DNA of 64,000 bases, from NCBI RefSeq assembly GCF_002217755.1, contig NZ_BCFL01000034.1, positions 1 to 64,000 on the forward strand. Direction: 5' to 3'. Positions within the stretch are counted from its first letter, which is position 1. Every line of letters starts with the position of its first letter. Shown one piece after another: positions 37,645-46,866 of the stretch. Made by a program: the position numbers and the translations under genes. The notes under the pieces are model-generated. The model was not told the origin of the DNA and searched no databases. It saw only the letters and a program-made list of their open reading frames with translations. This DNA comes from Streptomyces hyaluromycini (GTDB taxonomy: Bacteria; Actinomycetota; Actinomycetes; Streptomycetales; Streptomycetaceae).

Positions 37645-37878
37645 GAGAACGCCGGCCTCTTCCTGGAGGGCCAGGGCTGGGGATACGGCGGCCAGGTCGA
37701 CGTCACCCCGGCCGGCCCCTGGTCGGTGCCGGGCCGCTACGGCTGGGTCGGCGGCACCGGCACCACCGCGCACATCGTCCCCGCCACCGGTACGGTCACG
37801 GTCCTCATGACCCAGACGGCCATGACGAGCCCGACGCCGACCCCGCTGATGCGGGACTTCTGGCGGGTCACGGCCTAG
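37645..37878 (+). pseudogene. C-terminal remnant of a beta-lactamase-fold serine hydrolase
   Basis: The frame from 37645 to TAG 37878 reads ENAGLFLEGQGWGYGGQVDV, PGRYGWVGGTGTTAHIVPAT and LMRDFWRVTA, the end of class C beta-lactamase-like hydrolases, including the conserved GGTG that replaces KTG. The catalytic SxxK and YxN parts are missing, and the upstream sequence in this frame is not family-like. A deletion remnant. Confidence 0.75.
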
Positions 37879-38066
37879 CGCGGACACTACGCCGTTCGGG
37901 TGAGTATCCGAAGAGGAACCGCAAGGTCAGGGCACCCGTCGCCACCTGCGGACTTTACCGGGCCGAGGGGCGGCGCCCACCCGCTTCGGAGGCCGCTCGG
38001 GTCGCCGCCGGGCGCGCCCCGGCCAACCCTTGTCGAGTCCCCCCGTCACTCGACAGGAGTACGTCC

Positions 38067-38549
38067 ATGCACACCACCCAGCGCCAGATCTCCCGAGCCC
38101 TCGCCGCCGGTGCGCTCTCCGTGGCCCTGCTGTCGGCCGGTTCCGCCGGGGCCTTCGCCACCGGGGCCAAGCCGGCCCCGTCGCCCACCATGAGCGCCAA
38201 GCCGAACCCCAAGCCGACCCCGTCGCCCAGCATGAGCGCCAAGCCGAACCCCAAGCCGAGCCCCTCCACCATGTCCTCGATCTCGGTCAAGGCGGACAAG
38301 ACCTCGGTCGGCGTCGGTGACCCGGTGACCTTCACCGGCCGCACCAGCGGACTCAAGGTGGGCTGGCCGCTGGTGCTCCAGCACCAGGTGGGCGGCAAGT
38401 GGATCCCGCTCAAGGCGACCGCGAAGGTCAAGAACGGCAGCTCCTACTCGCTGACCGCGAAGCTCAACAACCCCGGCGCCGAGCATCTGCGGGTCTCGGC
38501 GGTCGGCAAGAAGGTCTACTCCCCGACCGTGACGGTCAACGTGAGCTGA
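38067..38549 (+). CDS. Small secreted protein with proline-rich linker and beta-sandwich domain
   Basis: A 160-residue exported protein at ATG 38067 (AGGAG upstream). A signal peptide (LAAGALSVALLSAGSAGAFA) is followed by duplicated SAKPNPKP units and a ~90-residue C-terminal domain with VGDPVTFTGRTSGLKVGWPL and SPTVTVNVS, resembling Ig-like bacterial surface domains. There is no sorting motif or anchor. The last 14 bp overlap the opposed TetR gene. Function unknown. Confidence 0.75.
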   Translation: MHTTQRQISRALAAGALSVALLSAGSAGAFATGAKPAPSPTMSAKPNPKPTPSPSMSAKPNPKPSPSTMSSISVKADKTSVGVGDPVTFTGRTSGLKVGWPLVLQHQVGGKWIPLKATAKVKNGSSYSLTAKLNNPGAEHLRVSAVGKKVYSPTVTVNVS

Positions 38550-39138
38550 GGCCTCGCAGCAGCAGCTCCACCAGCGCCCCGAAGTCCGCCTCGGCCTCCG
38601 GCCGCACCCACTCCCGCGCATAGCCCGGGTCGTGGAAGCGGCCGGTGGCCTGGAAGACGGTCCGGGCCGCGGCGGCGGGGTCGGGCACGGTGAAGACACC
38701 CGTCCCGGCCCCGTCCCGGATGATCCCGGTCAGCTGGCCGGTCAGGTCGGCGATGTGCTCGGTGACCGCCGGGCCGTTCTCGTCGACCAGCACCATGTAG
38801 GTGGCGAACAGCTCCGGGTCGGCGCCGGCCTTGCGCCGCTTCGCGTCGAACAGGGCCTGCAGCCAGTCACGCAGCCGGACCTCCGGGTCCCGGTCGCCGG
38901 CCGCGATGCCGGACAGCTGCGCCGAGGTGCGGTCCAGCCACCTCTTCGTCACCGCTTCCCGCAGCGCGGCCTTGGTCCGGAAGTGCCGGTAGACACTGCC
39001 GTGGCTGACACCGAGCGCGCGCGCCACGTCCACCACGGTGGCCTTGGCCGGGCCGTGCCGGCGCAGCACCTCCTCGGTCGCCTCAAGGATGCGCTCGGCG
39101 GTCAGGGCCGGGGTCGGGGTCGGGGACGTCGCTGCCAT
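38536..39138 (-). CDS. TetR-family regulator
   Basis: A 200-residue TetR protein at ATG 39138. The HTH reads KATVVDVARALGVSHGSVYR then HFRTKAALREAV. The C-terminal helical half (PELFATYMVLVDENGPAVTE) resembles AcrR-like regulators. It lies 26 bp after the aldo-keto reductase gene on the same strand and probably represses the promoter before that gene through the dyad at 40198-40219. Confidence 0.92.
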   Translation of the reverse strand: MAATSPTPTPALTAERILEATEEVLRRHGPAKATVVDVARALGVSHGSVYRHFRTKAALREAVTKRWLDRTSAQLSGIAAGDRDPEVRLRDWLQALFDAKRRKAGADPELFATYMVLVDENGPAVTEHIADLTGQLTGIIRDGAGTGVFTVPDPAAAARTVFQATGRFHDPGYAREWVRPEAEADFGALVELLLRGLSSR

Positions 39139-39164
39139 GGCCTAGACGGTACCTGGCGCCGCGG

Positions 39165-40175
39165 TCAGTGCTCGGTGCCGAGATGGCTCATCTGCGCGGC
39201 CGGGTAGCGGGTGCCCGCCGCCGCGTCCGCCGGTACGGCCTCCTCGATCGCCGCCAGGTCGGCCGCGTCCAGGGTGACGTCCAGCGCGCCCAGGGACTCG
39301 GCGAGCCGCTCGCGGGTGCGGGCGCCGACGAGCGGCACGATGTCGTCGCCGCGGGACAGCACCCACGCGATGGCGATCTGCGCGACCGTCACGCCCTTCT
39401 CGTCGGCGATCTTGCGCAGCGCCTCGACGAGGTCGAGGTTGTGCTGGAGGTTGTCGCCCTGGAAGCGCGGCGAGAAGGCCCGGAAGTCGCCCGCGCCGAG
39501 CTGCCGGTCGCGGGTGAAGTGACCCGAGATCAGCCCCCGGGAGAGCACGCCGTACGCGGTGATGCCGATGCCCAGCTCACGGGTGGTCGGCAGGATCTCC
39601 CGCTCGATGTCGCGGGTGATGATCGCGTACTCGATCTGCAGGTCGGAGATGGGCGCGGTGGCGGCGGCCCGCCGGATGTTCGCCACGCTCGCCTCGCTCA
39701 GCCCGATGTGCCGGACGTGTCCCTTCTCGACCAGTTCGGCGATGGCGCCGACCGTCTCCTCGATCGGCACGTCCGGGTCGACGCGGGCGATCCGGTAGAC
39801 GTCGATGTGGTCGACGCCGAGGCGCTGGAGGGAGTAGGCGGCGAAGTTCTTCACGGCGGCCGGGCGGCCGTCGTAGGCGTTCCAGCCGCCGTCCGGGTCG
39901 CGCAGGGCGCCGAACTTGACGCTGGTCAGCGCCTTTTCCCGGAGGGCGGCGGGAGCCGTGCGCAGGGCCTCGCCGACCAGCATCTCGTTGTGGCCCATGG
40001 CGTAGAAGTCGCCGGTGTCGAGCAGGGTCACGCCGGCTTCGAGGGCGGCGTGGATCGTGGCGATCGACTCGGCGCGGTCGGCCTCGCCGTACAGCGCGGA
40101 CATGCCCATGCAGCCGAGGCCGAGGGCGGAGACCTGGGGGCCGGTGGATCCGAGGGAGCGGGTGTGCGTCGTCAT
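39165..40175 (-). CDS. Aldo-keto reductase
   Basis: A 336-residue NADPH-dependent reductase. ATG 40175 (GGTGGAG upstream) begins the family sequence; the frame is open to 40220. It has GLGCMGMSALYGEADRAES, LLDTGDFYAMGHNEMLVGEA with catalytic Asp/Tyr, ALTSVKFGA with the Lys, and SLQRLGVDHIDVYRIAR. The usual catalytic His position (VDLYQIHR in relatives) reads DVYRIAR, so the histidine seems replaced by Ala, which is unusual. It is co-transcribed with the TetR gene. Confidence 0.88.
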   Translation of the reverse strand: MTTHTRSLGSTGPQVSALGLGCMGMSALYGEADRAESIATIHAALEAGVTLLDTGDFYAMGHNEMLVGEALRTAPAALREKALTSVKFGALRDPDGGWNAYDGRPAAVKNFAAYSLQRLGVDHIDVYRIARVDPDVPIEETVGAIAELVEKGHVRHIGLSEASVANIRRAAATAPISDLQIEYAIITRDIEREILPTTRELGIGITAYGVLSRGLISGHFTRDRQLGAGDFRAFSPRFQGDNLQHNLDLVEALRKIADEKGVTVAQIAIAWVLSRGDDIVPLVGARTRERLAESLGALDVTLDAADLAAIEEAVPADAAAGTRYPAAQMSHLGTEH

Positions 40176-40197
40176 GGCTCCACCCTTGCATGACAGC

Positions 40198-40219
40198 TGA
40201 CAGATTTCAATATCTGTCA
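40198..40219. promoter_or_regulatory. TetR-type dyad operator
   Basis: TGACAGAT-N6-ATCTGTCA is a perfect 8+8 dyad 23 bp upstream of the reductase start, flanked by GACAGCT (40192) and AGCTGTC (40226). It matches the size of a TetR operator. Confidence 0.65.
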
Positions 40220-40237
40220 TTCCATAGCTGTCCTGAA

Positions 40238-40270
40238 TGGTCCAGACCTATTGACGGGAGGTCTGGACCA
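40238..40270. promoter_or_regulatory. Two inverted chitinase promoter boxes (DasR-like)
   Basis: TGGTCCAGACCT (40238-40249) and its exact complement AGGTCTGGACCA (40259-40270) flank TTGACG, a possible -35. This 12-mer is the classical Streptomyces chitinase promoter repeat and agrees with DasR recognition sites, so N-acetylglucosamine-responsive control of the downstream chitinase is expected. Confidence 0.75.
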
Positions 40271-40331
40271 CGCGCATTGTCATGACTACGACACCCGTGC
40301 GCCCCACCCCGACCCCACCGGGAGGCCCCGC

Positions 40332-41378
40332 ATGATCCGCCGCACGCTCAGTCTGCTCGCCGCCGCCCTTGCGACCGCGTGTCTCACCCAGCTCCCCGCC
40401 GCCGCGCCCGCTTCCGCCGCCGACACCTGTGCCGTCAAGTCCCGCCCCGCAGGCAAGGTGCTGCAGGGGTACTGGGAGAACTGGGACGGCTCCGCCAACG
40501 GGGTCCACCCGCCCTTCGGCTGGACCCCGATCACCGACTCCCGGATCGCCGCCCACGGCTACAACGTGATCAACGCGGCCTTCCCCGTGATCCGTTCCGA
40601 CGGAACGGCGCTCTGGGAGGACGGCATGGACACGGGCGTGAAGGTGGCGACGCCCGCGGAGATGTGCGCGGCGAAGGCCTCCGGCCAGACGATCCTGCTG
40701 TCGATCGGCGGCGCGGCCGCGGGCATCGACCTCAGCTCCTCCACCGTGGCCGACAGGTTCGTCTCGACGATCGTCCCGATCCTGAAGAAGTACAACTTCG
40801 ACGGCATCGACATCGACATCGAGACCGGCCTGGTGGGCAGCGGGTCGATCACCCAACTCTCCACGTCCCAGGCCAACCTGGTCCGCATCATCGACGGGAT
40901 CCTCGCCCAGATGCCGTCCGGCTTCGGCCTCACGATGGCCCCGGAGACGGCGTACGTCACCGGGGGCAGCATCACCTACGGCTCGATCTGGGGCGCCTAC
41001 CTGCCGATCATCAAGAAGTACGCCGACAACGGCCGCCTCTGGTGGCTCAACATGCAGTACTACAACGGCAGCATGTACGGCTGTTCCGGCGACTCCTACT
41101 CGGCCGGCACGGTGGCCGGCTTCACCGCGCAGACCGACTGCCTCAACAAGGGGCTGGTCGTACAGGGCACCACCGTCAAGGTGCCCTACGACAAGCAGGT
41201 CCCGGGCCTGCCCGCGCAGTCCGGTGCGGGCGGCGGCTACATGTCACCGTCCCTGGTCTCCCAGGCCTGGAACCACTACGGCACGTCCCTCAAGGGACTG
41301 ATGACCTGGTCGATCAACTGGGACGGCTCGAAGAACTGGACCTTCGGCGACAACGTGAAGGCCCTCCAGCGCCGCTGA
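40332..41378 (+). CDS. Secreted GH18 chitinase
   Basis: A 348-residue exported hydrolase at ATG 40332 (GGAGG upstream). A signal peptide (LSLLAAALATACLTQLPAAA) leads into a single GH18 barrel: KVLQGYWENWDG, ILLSIGGAAAGID, and the catalytic motif FDGIDIDIETG (Asp157, Asp160, Asp162, Glu164 as acid). MQYYNGSMYGCSGD and LMTWSINWDGSKNW complete the substrate cleft. No carbohydrate-binding module is present. It splits chitin into N-acetylglucosamine oligomers outside the cell. Confidence 0.94.
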   Translation: MIRRTLSLLAAALATACLTQLPAAAPASAADTCAVKSRPAGKVLQGYWENWDGSANGVHPPFGWTPITDSRIAAHGYNVINAAFPVIRSDGTALWEDGMDTGVKVATPAEMCAAKASGQTILLSIGGAAAGIDLSSSTVADRFVSTIVPILKKYNFDGIDIDIETGLVGSGSITQLSTSQANLVRIIDGILAQMPSGFGLTMAPETAYVTGGSITYGSIWGAYLPIIKKYADNGRLWWLNMQYYNGSMYGCSGDSYSAGTVAGFTAQTDCLNKGLVVQGTTVKVPYDKQVPGLPAQSGAGGGYMSPSLVSQAWNHYGTSLKGLMTWSINWDGSKNWTFGDNVKALQRR

Positions 41379-41394
41379 CCCCACCGAACCGGCC

Positions 41395-41905
41395 GACCGC
41401 CACCCCACCCCCGAACCGGCCGGCGGGGTCCCCGCGGCCCGGCGGGGGCCGATCACGCACTTCCCCGCACCCCTCAGGCCGGCCGCCCTCCCCGGCACTC
41501 ACAACACACCGCCACCCACCCGATCCGGCCGGCCCGCCCGATCCCGCCGGCCCGCCCGATCCCGCCGCAACGGCGATCAGCCACGACGGTGGATTCCGGC
41601 GGTGCCGGACCGGCCGGCGGGTCCCCGCGGGCCCGGTGAGGGCCGATCGCGCAGTTCCCCGCGCCCCTCAGGCCGGCCGCCCTCCCCGGCACTCACAACA
41701 CACCGCCACCCACCCGATCCGGCCGGCCCACCCGATCCCGCCGGCCCGCCCGATCCCGCCGCAACGGCGATCAGCCACGACGGTGGATTCCGGCGGTGCC
41801 GGACCGGCCGGTGGGTCCCCGCGGGCCCGGTGAGGGCTGGTCGCGCGGTTCCCCGCGCCCCGCGGGTCGGCCGCCCCCCGGCACTCGCAACACACCGCCG
41901 CCCCA
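41395..41905. repeat. 194-bp tandem repeat, about 2.6 copies, in a 600-bp gene-free gap
   Basis: Blocks such as GCACTCACAACACACCGCCA recur at 41495, 41689 and (as GCACTCGCAACACACC) 41881, periods of 194 and 192 bp. Each unit holds sub-repeats of CCGATCCCGCCGGCCCG and the interspersed-repeat blocks GATCAGCCACGACGGTGG and CGCAGTTCCCCGCGCCCC. No gene is seen between 41379 and 41978. Confidence 0.88.
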
Positions 41906-41978
41906 ACCCAAAACGCCCACCTTCCAGCCGAGCGAGTCGGGTGGGAGGGTGGGCGAAGAAGGCGTAGGGGCCGCGGGC

Positions 41979-43361
<1,383 letters not shown>

Positions 43362-43474
43362 GGTGCTCTCTTCATTACGACGACGGGCGACGAAGCGAGA
43401 CGCTTCAGAGCGAATGCTTCAGGGTACCGGCGGGTCCTCCCCCTCAACCAAATCGGTTCCCTTCCAGAGGTTTG

Positions 43475-43512
43475 TTGACAACGGTTTCCATGTTTGTTGA
43501 AAATGACTCTCA
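43475..43512 (+). promoter_or_regulatory. znuA promoter with two Zur boxes, likely leaderless
   Basis: TGACAACGGTTTCCA (43476-43490) and TGAAAATGACTCTCA (43498-43512) are 7-1-7 dyads like Streptomyces Zur boxes, 22 bp apart. A perfect -35 TTGACA (43475-43480) and a -10-like GAAAAT (43499-43504) put the transcript start at about the znuA ATG (43512). There is no Shine-Dalgarno. Confidence 0.65.
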
Positions 43513-44468
43513 TGAACGTACGACGAGGCCTCATACCCGCGGCCGCCGCGACCACCGTCACCGCACTCGGCATAGCCACCCTCACTGCCTGCGGCGGCGA
43601 CGCCACGGCGGCCCAGACCGGAAAGTTCGACGTCGTCGCGTCGTTCTACCCGATGGCCTACCTCGCCGATCAGATCGGCGGCAGCCACGTCCACGTCACC
43701 AGTCTCACCTCGCCCGGCCAGGAGCCGCACGACCTGGAGATCAGCCCCAAGCAGATCATCGGGATCGAGAAGTCCGACGCGGTCCTCTACCTCAAGAACC
43801 TCCAGCCCTCCGTCGACGACGCGGTCGCCCAGTCGTCCGTCGGGACGAAGATCGACGCCGCCGCCCTGACCACGCTGGAGAAGCACGGCAACGAGGTCGG
43901 CGGGCATGCGGCCTCGCACGACACCTCCGAGAACAAGGAGCTGTCCGGCCTCGACCCCCACATCTGGCTCGACCCGGTGCGCTACGCCCAGGTCGCCGAG
44001 GGCGTCGGCAAGGCCTTCGAGAAGGCCGACCCGGACCACGCGGCCGACTACAAGAAGAACACCTCGGCGCTGGTGAAGAAGCTGGACGCGCTCGACACCC
44101 AGTTCAAGGACGGCCTCGCGCACACGAAGTCCAAGGTCTTCATCACCACCCACGCGGCCTTCGGCTACCTCGCCGAGCGCTACGGCCTGACCGAGGAGGC
44201 CATCAACGGCCTCGACCCCGAGTCGGAGCCGAGCGCGGCCCGGGTGCGGGACCTTGAGACCATGGCCAAGGCCGACGGCGTCACCACCGTGTTCTACGAG
44301 ACGCTCGTCAGCGACAAGACCGCCAAGACCATCGCCGCCGACGCCGGCCTGAAGACGGACGTCCTCGACCCGATCGAGGGCATCACGGCCAAGTCCCGCG
44401 GCAAGGACTACTTCGCGGTCCAGGAAGCCAACCTCAAGGCGCTCCAGCAGGCACTGGGCGCCAAGTGA
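43512..44468 (+). CDS. znuA: Zinc ABC transporter substrate-binding lipoprotein
   Basis: A 318-residue metal-binding protein. I choose ATG 43512 because the promoter seems to initiate there; ATG 43503 is in frame. The lipobox is IATLTACGG (Cys27). Zinc ligands of the ZnuA/TroA fold are seen as GQEPHDLEIS, LDPHIWLDP and TTHAAFGYLAERYG, with ESEPSAARV further on. A short charged loop with His (GGHAASHDTSEN) stands where longer His loops occur in relatives. First gene of the zinc import operon. Confidence 0.95.
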   Translation: MNVRRGLIPAAAATTVTALGIATLTACGGDATAAQTGKFDVVASFYPMAYLADQIGGSHVHVTSLTSPGQEPHDLEISPKQIIGIEKSDAVLYLKNLQPSVDDAVAQSSVGTKIDAAALTTLEKHGNEVGGHAASHDTSENKELSGLDPHIWLDPVRYAQVAEGVGKAFEKADPDHAADYKKNTSALVKKLDALDTQFKDGLAHTKSKVFITTHAAFGYLAERYGLTEEAINGLDPESEPSAARVRDLETMAKADGVTTVFYETLVSDKTAKTIAADAGLKTDVLDPIEGITAKSRGKDYFAVQEANLKALQQALGAK

Positions 44469-44494
44469 CACGCCACGTGACAGGAGACGACGAG

Positions 44495-45259
44495 ATGAGC
44501 GGCGAGCCCGTCATAGCCCTGCGCGGCGTCACCGCCGAGCTGGGCTCGCGCCCCGTCCTGCGCGGCATCGACCTCACCGTGCACCGCGGTGAGGTGGTCG
44601 CGCTGCTCGGCGCGAACGGCTCCGGCAAGTCGACCGCGATCCGCACGATCATCGGCCAGGTGCCGGCGAGCGGCGGTGAGATCGCCCTGTTCGGCACCCC
44701 CCGCCGTACCTTCCGGGACTGGTCCCGGATCGGCTACGTCCCGCAGCGCACCACCGCGGCCGGTGGCGTGCCCGCCACCGTCACCGAGGTCGTCTCCGCC
44801 GGCCGCCTCTCCCGCACCCGCTTCGGCCTCTTCCGCAAGGCCGACCACGCGGCCGTACGGCACGCGCTCGGCCTGGTGGGCATGGCGGACCGGGCCAAGG
44901 ACAGCGTGGAGGCGCTCTCCGGCGGCCAGCACCAGCGGGTGCTGATCGCCCGCGCGCTGGTCGCCGAGCCCGAGCTGCTGATCATGGACGAGCCGATGGC
45001 GGGCGTCGACCTGGCCAGCCAGGAGATCCTCGCGCAGACGCTGCGCGAGCAGGTCGAGCGGGGCATCACGGTCCTCCTCGTCCTGCACGAACTGGGCCCG
45101 CTGGAGCCGCTGATCGACCGCGCGGTGGTCCTCCGCGACGGCTGCGTCCTGCACGACGGCCCGCCCCCGCGGGCCCTCGGCCAGCATGCCCTGCCCGGCC
45201 ACGACCACGTCCACCCCCACGACGAGCACACGCCACTGCGCACAGGACTGCTGAGCTGA
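44495..45259 (+). CDS. znuC: Zinc ABC transporter ATPase
   Basis: A 254-residue ATPase at ATG 44495 (AGGAG, 8 nt). An upstream GTG at 44465 overlapping znuA lacks a ribosome site. Walker A GANGSGKST, Q-loop VPQRTT, signature LSGGQHQR, Walker B LLIMDEP and VLHELGPLEP are present. The tail is His-rich (HDHVHPHDEH), fitting a zinc role. It ends in a TGATG overlap with znuB. Confidence 0.95.
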   Translation: MSGEPVIALRGVTAELGSRPVLRGIDLTVHRGEVVALLGANGSGKSTAIRTIIGQVPASGGEIALFGTPRRTFRDWSRIGYVPQRTTAAGGVPATVTEVVSAGRLSRTRFGLFRKADHAAVRHALGLVGMADRAKDSVEALSGGQHQRVLIARALVAEPELLIMDEPMAGVDLASQEILAQTLREQVERGITVLLVLHELGPLEPLIDRAVVLRDGCVLHDGPPPRALGQHALPGHDHVHPHDEHTPLRTGLLS

Positions 45260-46161
45260 TGGACTTCCTGAACTACGCCTTCATGCAGCGGGCCCTGCTC
45301 GCCGCCGTCCTGGTCGGCATCACCGCCCCCGCCGTCGGCATCTACCTGGTCCAGCGCCGCCAGGCCCTGATGGGCGACGGCATCGGCCACGTGGCGATGA
45401 CCGGCGTCGGCCTCGGCTTCCTGCTCTCGACGTCCCCCGTCTGGATGGCGACGGCGGTGTCGGTGCTGGGCGCGATCGTGATGGAACTGATCCGCTGGTA
45501 CGGCCGTACCCGCGGCGACATCGCCCTCGCGATGCTCTTCTACGGCGGTATGGCCGGCGGGGTGATGCTGATCAACCTCGCGCCGGGCGGCTCCAACGCC
45601 AACCTGATGTCGTACCTCTTCGGCTCGCTGTCGACGGTGTCGGAGTCGGACGTGACCGCGATCTGCCTGCTGGCGGCCTTCGTCCTGCTCGTCACCCTCG
45701 GTCTGCGCCGGCAGCTGTTCGCGGTGAGCCAGGACGAGGAGTTCGCGCGGGTGACCGGCCTGCCGGTACGGGCCCTCAACCTGCTGACGGCGATCACGGC
45801 GGCGGTGACCGTGACGGTCGCGATGCGGGTGGTGGGCCTGCTGCTGGTCTCCGCGCTCATGGTCGTCCCGGTGGCCGCGGCCCAGCAGCTGAGCCGCAGC
45901 TTCGCGGCCACGTTCGCGATCGCCGTCGCCATCGGTGTGACGGTGACGATCGGGGGCACGATCACGTCGTACTACCAGTACGTCCCGCCGGGCGCGACGA
46001 TCGTGCTGCTGACCATCGCCGCGTTCATCGCGCTGAGCGTGCTGGCCACCCCGCTGGCCCGCCGACGCGCCCGCGCGGCCGCCGCGCGACGGCCCGCCGG
46101 AGATCCGGCGGAGTGCGCGATTCCGGCCACCAGGGGGGCAGCGGACGAGGTCGGCGTCTGA
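45259..46161 (+). CDS. znuB: Zinc ABC transporter permease
   Basis: A 300-residue permease of the ABC-3 family with about eight spans. MDFLNYAFMQRALLAAVLVG opens the protein, LVQRRQALMGDGIGHVAMTG and GGSNANLMSYLFGSLSTVSE are typical of the family, and VSALMVVPVAAAQQLSRSF forms the coupling region. ATG 45259 overlaps the znuC stop. A charged Ala/Arg-rich tail follows the last span. Confidence 0.95.
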   Translation: MDFLNYAFMQRALLAAVLVGITAPAVGIYLVQRRQALMGDGIGHVAMTGVGLGFLLSTSPVWMATAVSVLGAIVMELIRWYGRTRGDIALAMLFYGGMAGGVMLINLAPGGSNANLMSYLFGSLSTVSESDVTAICLLAAFVLLVTLGLRRQLFAVSQDEEFARVTGLPVRALNLLTAITAAVTVTVAMRVVGLLLVSALMVVPVAAAQQLSRSFAATFAIAVAIGVTVTIGGTITSYYQYVPPGATIVLLTIAAFIALSVLATPLARRRARAAAARRPAGDPAECAIPATRGAADEVGV

Positions 46162-46222
46162 CCGCCCTCAGCCCGAGCTGGCACAATGGCCCGGCAGAAG
46201 CAGTGATGTGAGGAGGCAACCG

Positions 46223-46633
46223 GTGACGACCGCTGGACCGCCCGTGAAGGGCCGCTCGACCCGCCAGCGGGCAGCCGTGGCGGCGGCCCTGGACGAGGTC
46301 GAGGAGTTCCGCAGCGCGCAGGAACTGCACGACATGCTCAAGCACAAGGGCGACTCGGTCGGCCTGACCACGGTCTACCGCACGCTCCAGAACCTCGCCG
46401 ACGCCGGTGAGGTCGACGTCCTGCGCACCTCCGAGGGCGAGTCGGTGTACCGACGCTGCTCCACCGGCGAACACCACCACCACCTGGTCTGCCGCGTGTG
46501 CGGCAAGGCGGTGGAGGTGGAGGGGCCGGCGGTGGAGAAGTGGGCGGAGGCCATCGCGGCCGAGCACGGGTACGTGAACGTGGCGCACACCGTGGAGATC
46601 TTCGGTACCTGCGCGGACTGCGCCGCGGGCTGA
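46223..46633 (+). CDS. zur: Zinc uptake regulator (Fur family)
   Basis: A 136-residue Fur-family repressor from GTG 46223 (GGAGG, 6 nt). The winged helix contains GLTTVYRTLQNLADAGEVDV. Zinc ligands lie in STGEHHHHLVCRVCGKAVEV and FGTCADCAAG, giving the two CxxC pairs of the structural site. With zinc it binds the boxes upstream of znuA and should repress the operon that includes it. Confidence 0.95.
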   Translation: MTTAGPPVKGRSTRQRAAVAAALDEVEEFRSAQELHDMLKHKGDSVGLTTVYRTLQNLADAGEVDVLRTSEGESVYRRCSTGEHHHHLVCRVCGKAVEVEGPAVEKWAEAIAAEHGYVNVAHTVEIFGTCADCAAG

Positions 46634-46654
46634 GCCGACTTTCGGCCGCGGGCC

Positions 46655-46725
46655 CGGTGGGGGCTGATCGCGCCCACGCGGCGGAGCCGCAAATCAAACA
46701 CAGCCCCGCGCCCCTTACGGCGCGC
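46655..46725. repeat. Interspersed repeat copy D after zur
   Basis: GGGGGCTGATCGCGCCCACG, GCGGAGCCGCAAATCAAACA and CAGCCCCGCGCCCCTTACGG match copy A almost base for base. It ends the zinc operon and faces the phosphatase gene. The related small repeat GGGTCCCCCCGGCCGAAGGC follows at 46790-46820. Confidence 0.75.
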
Positions 46726-46866
46726 TGCAGTCGCGTCAGCCACATAGCTGCGGGCAGGCGTGCCGCAGGGCGGCACGGGTGGGCGCTGGGGGTCCCCCCG
46801 GCCGAAGGCTGGGGGAGGCACCCTGCCAGCGCCGGTGAGCGTCCCCACCCCTGACCCAACCCCCGG

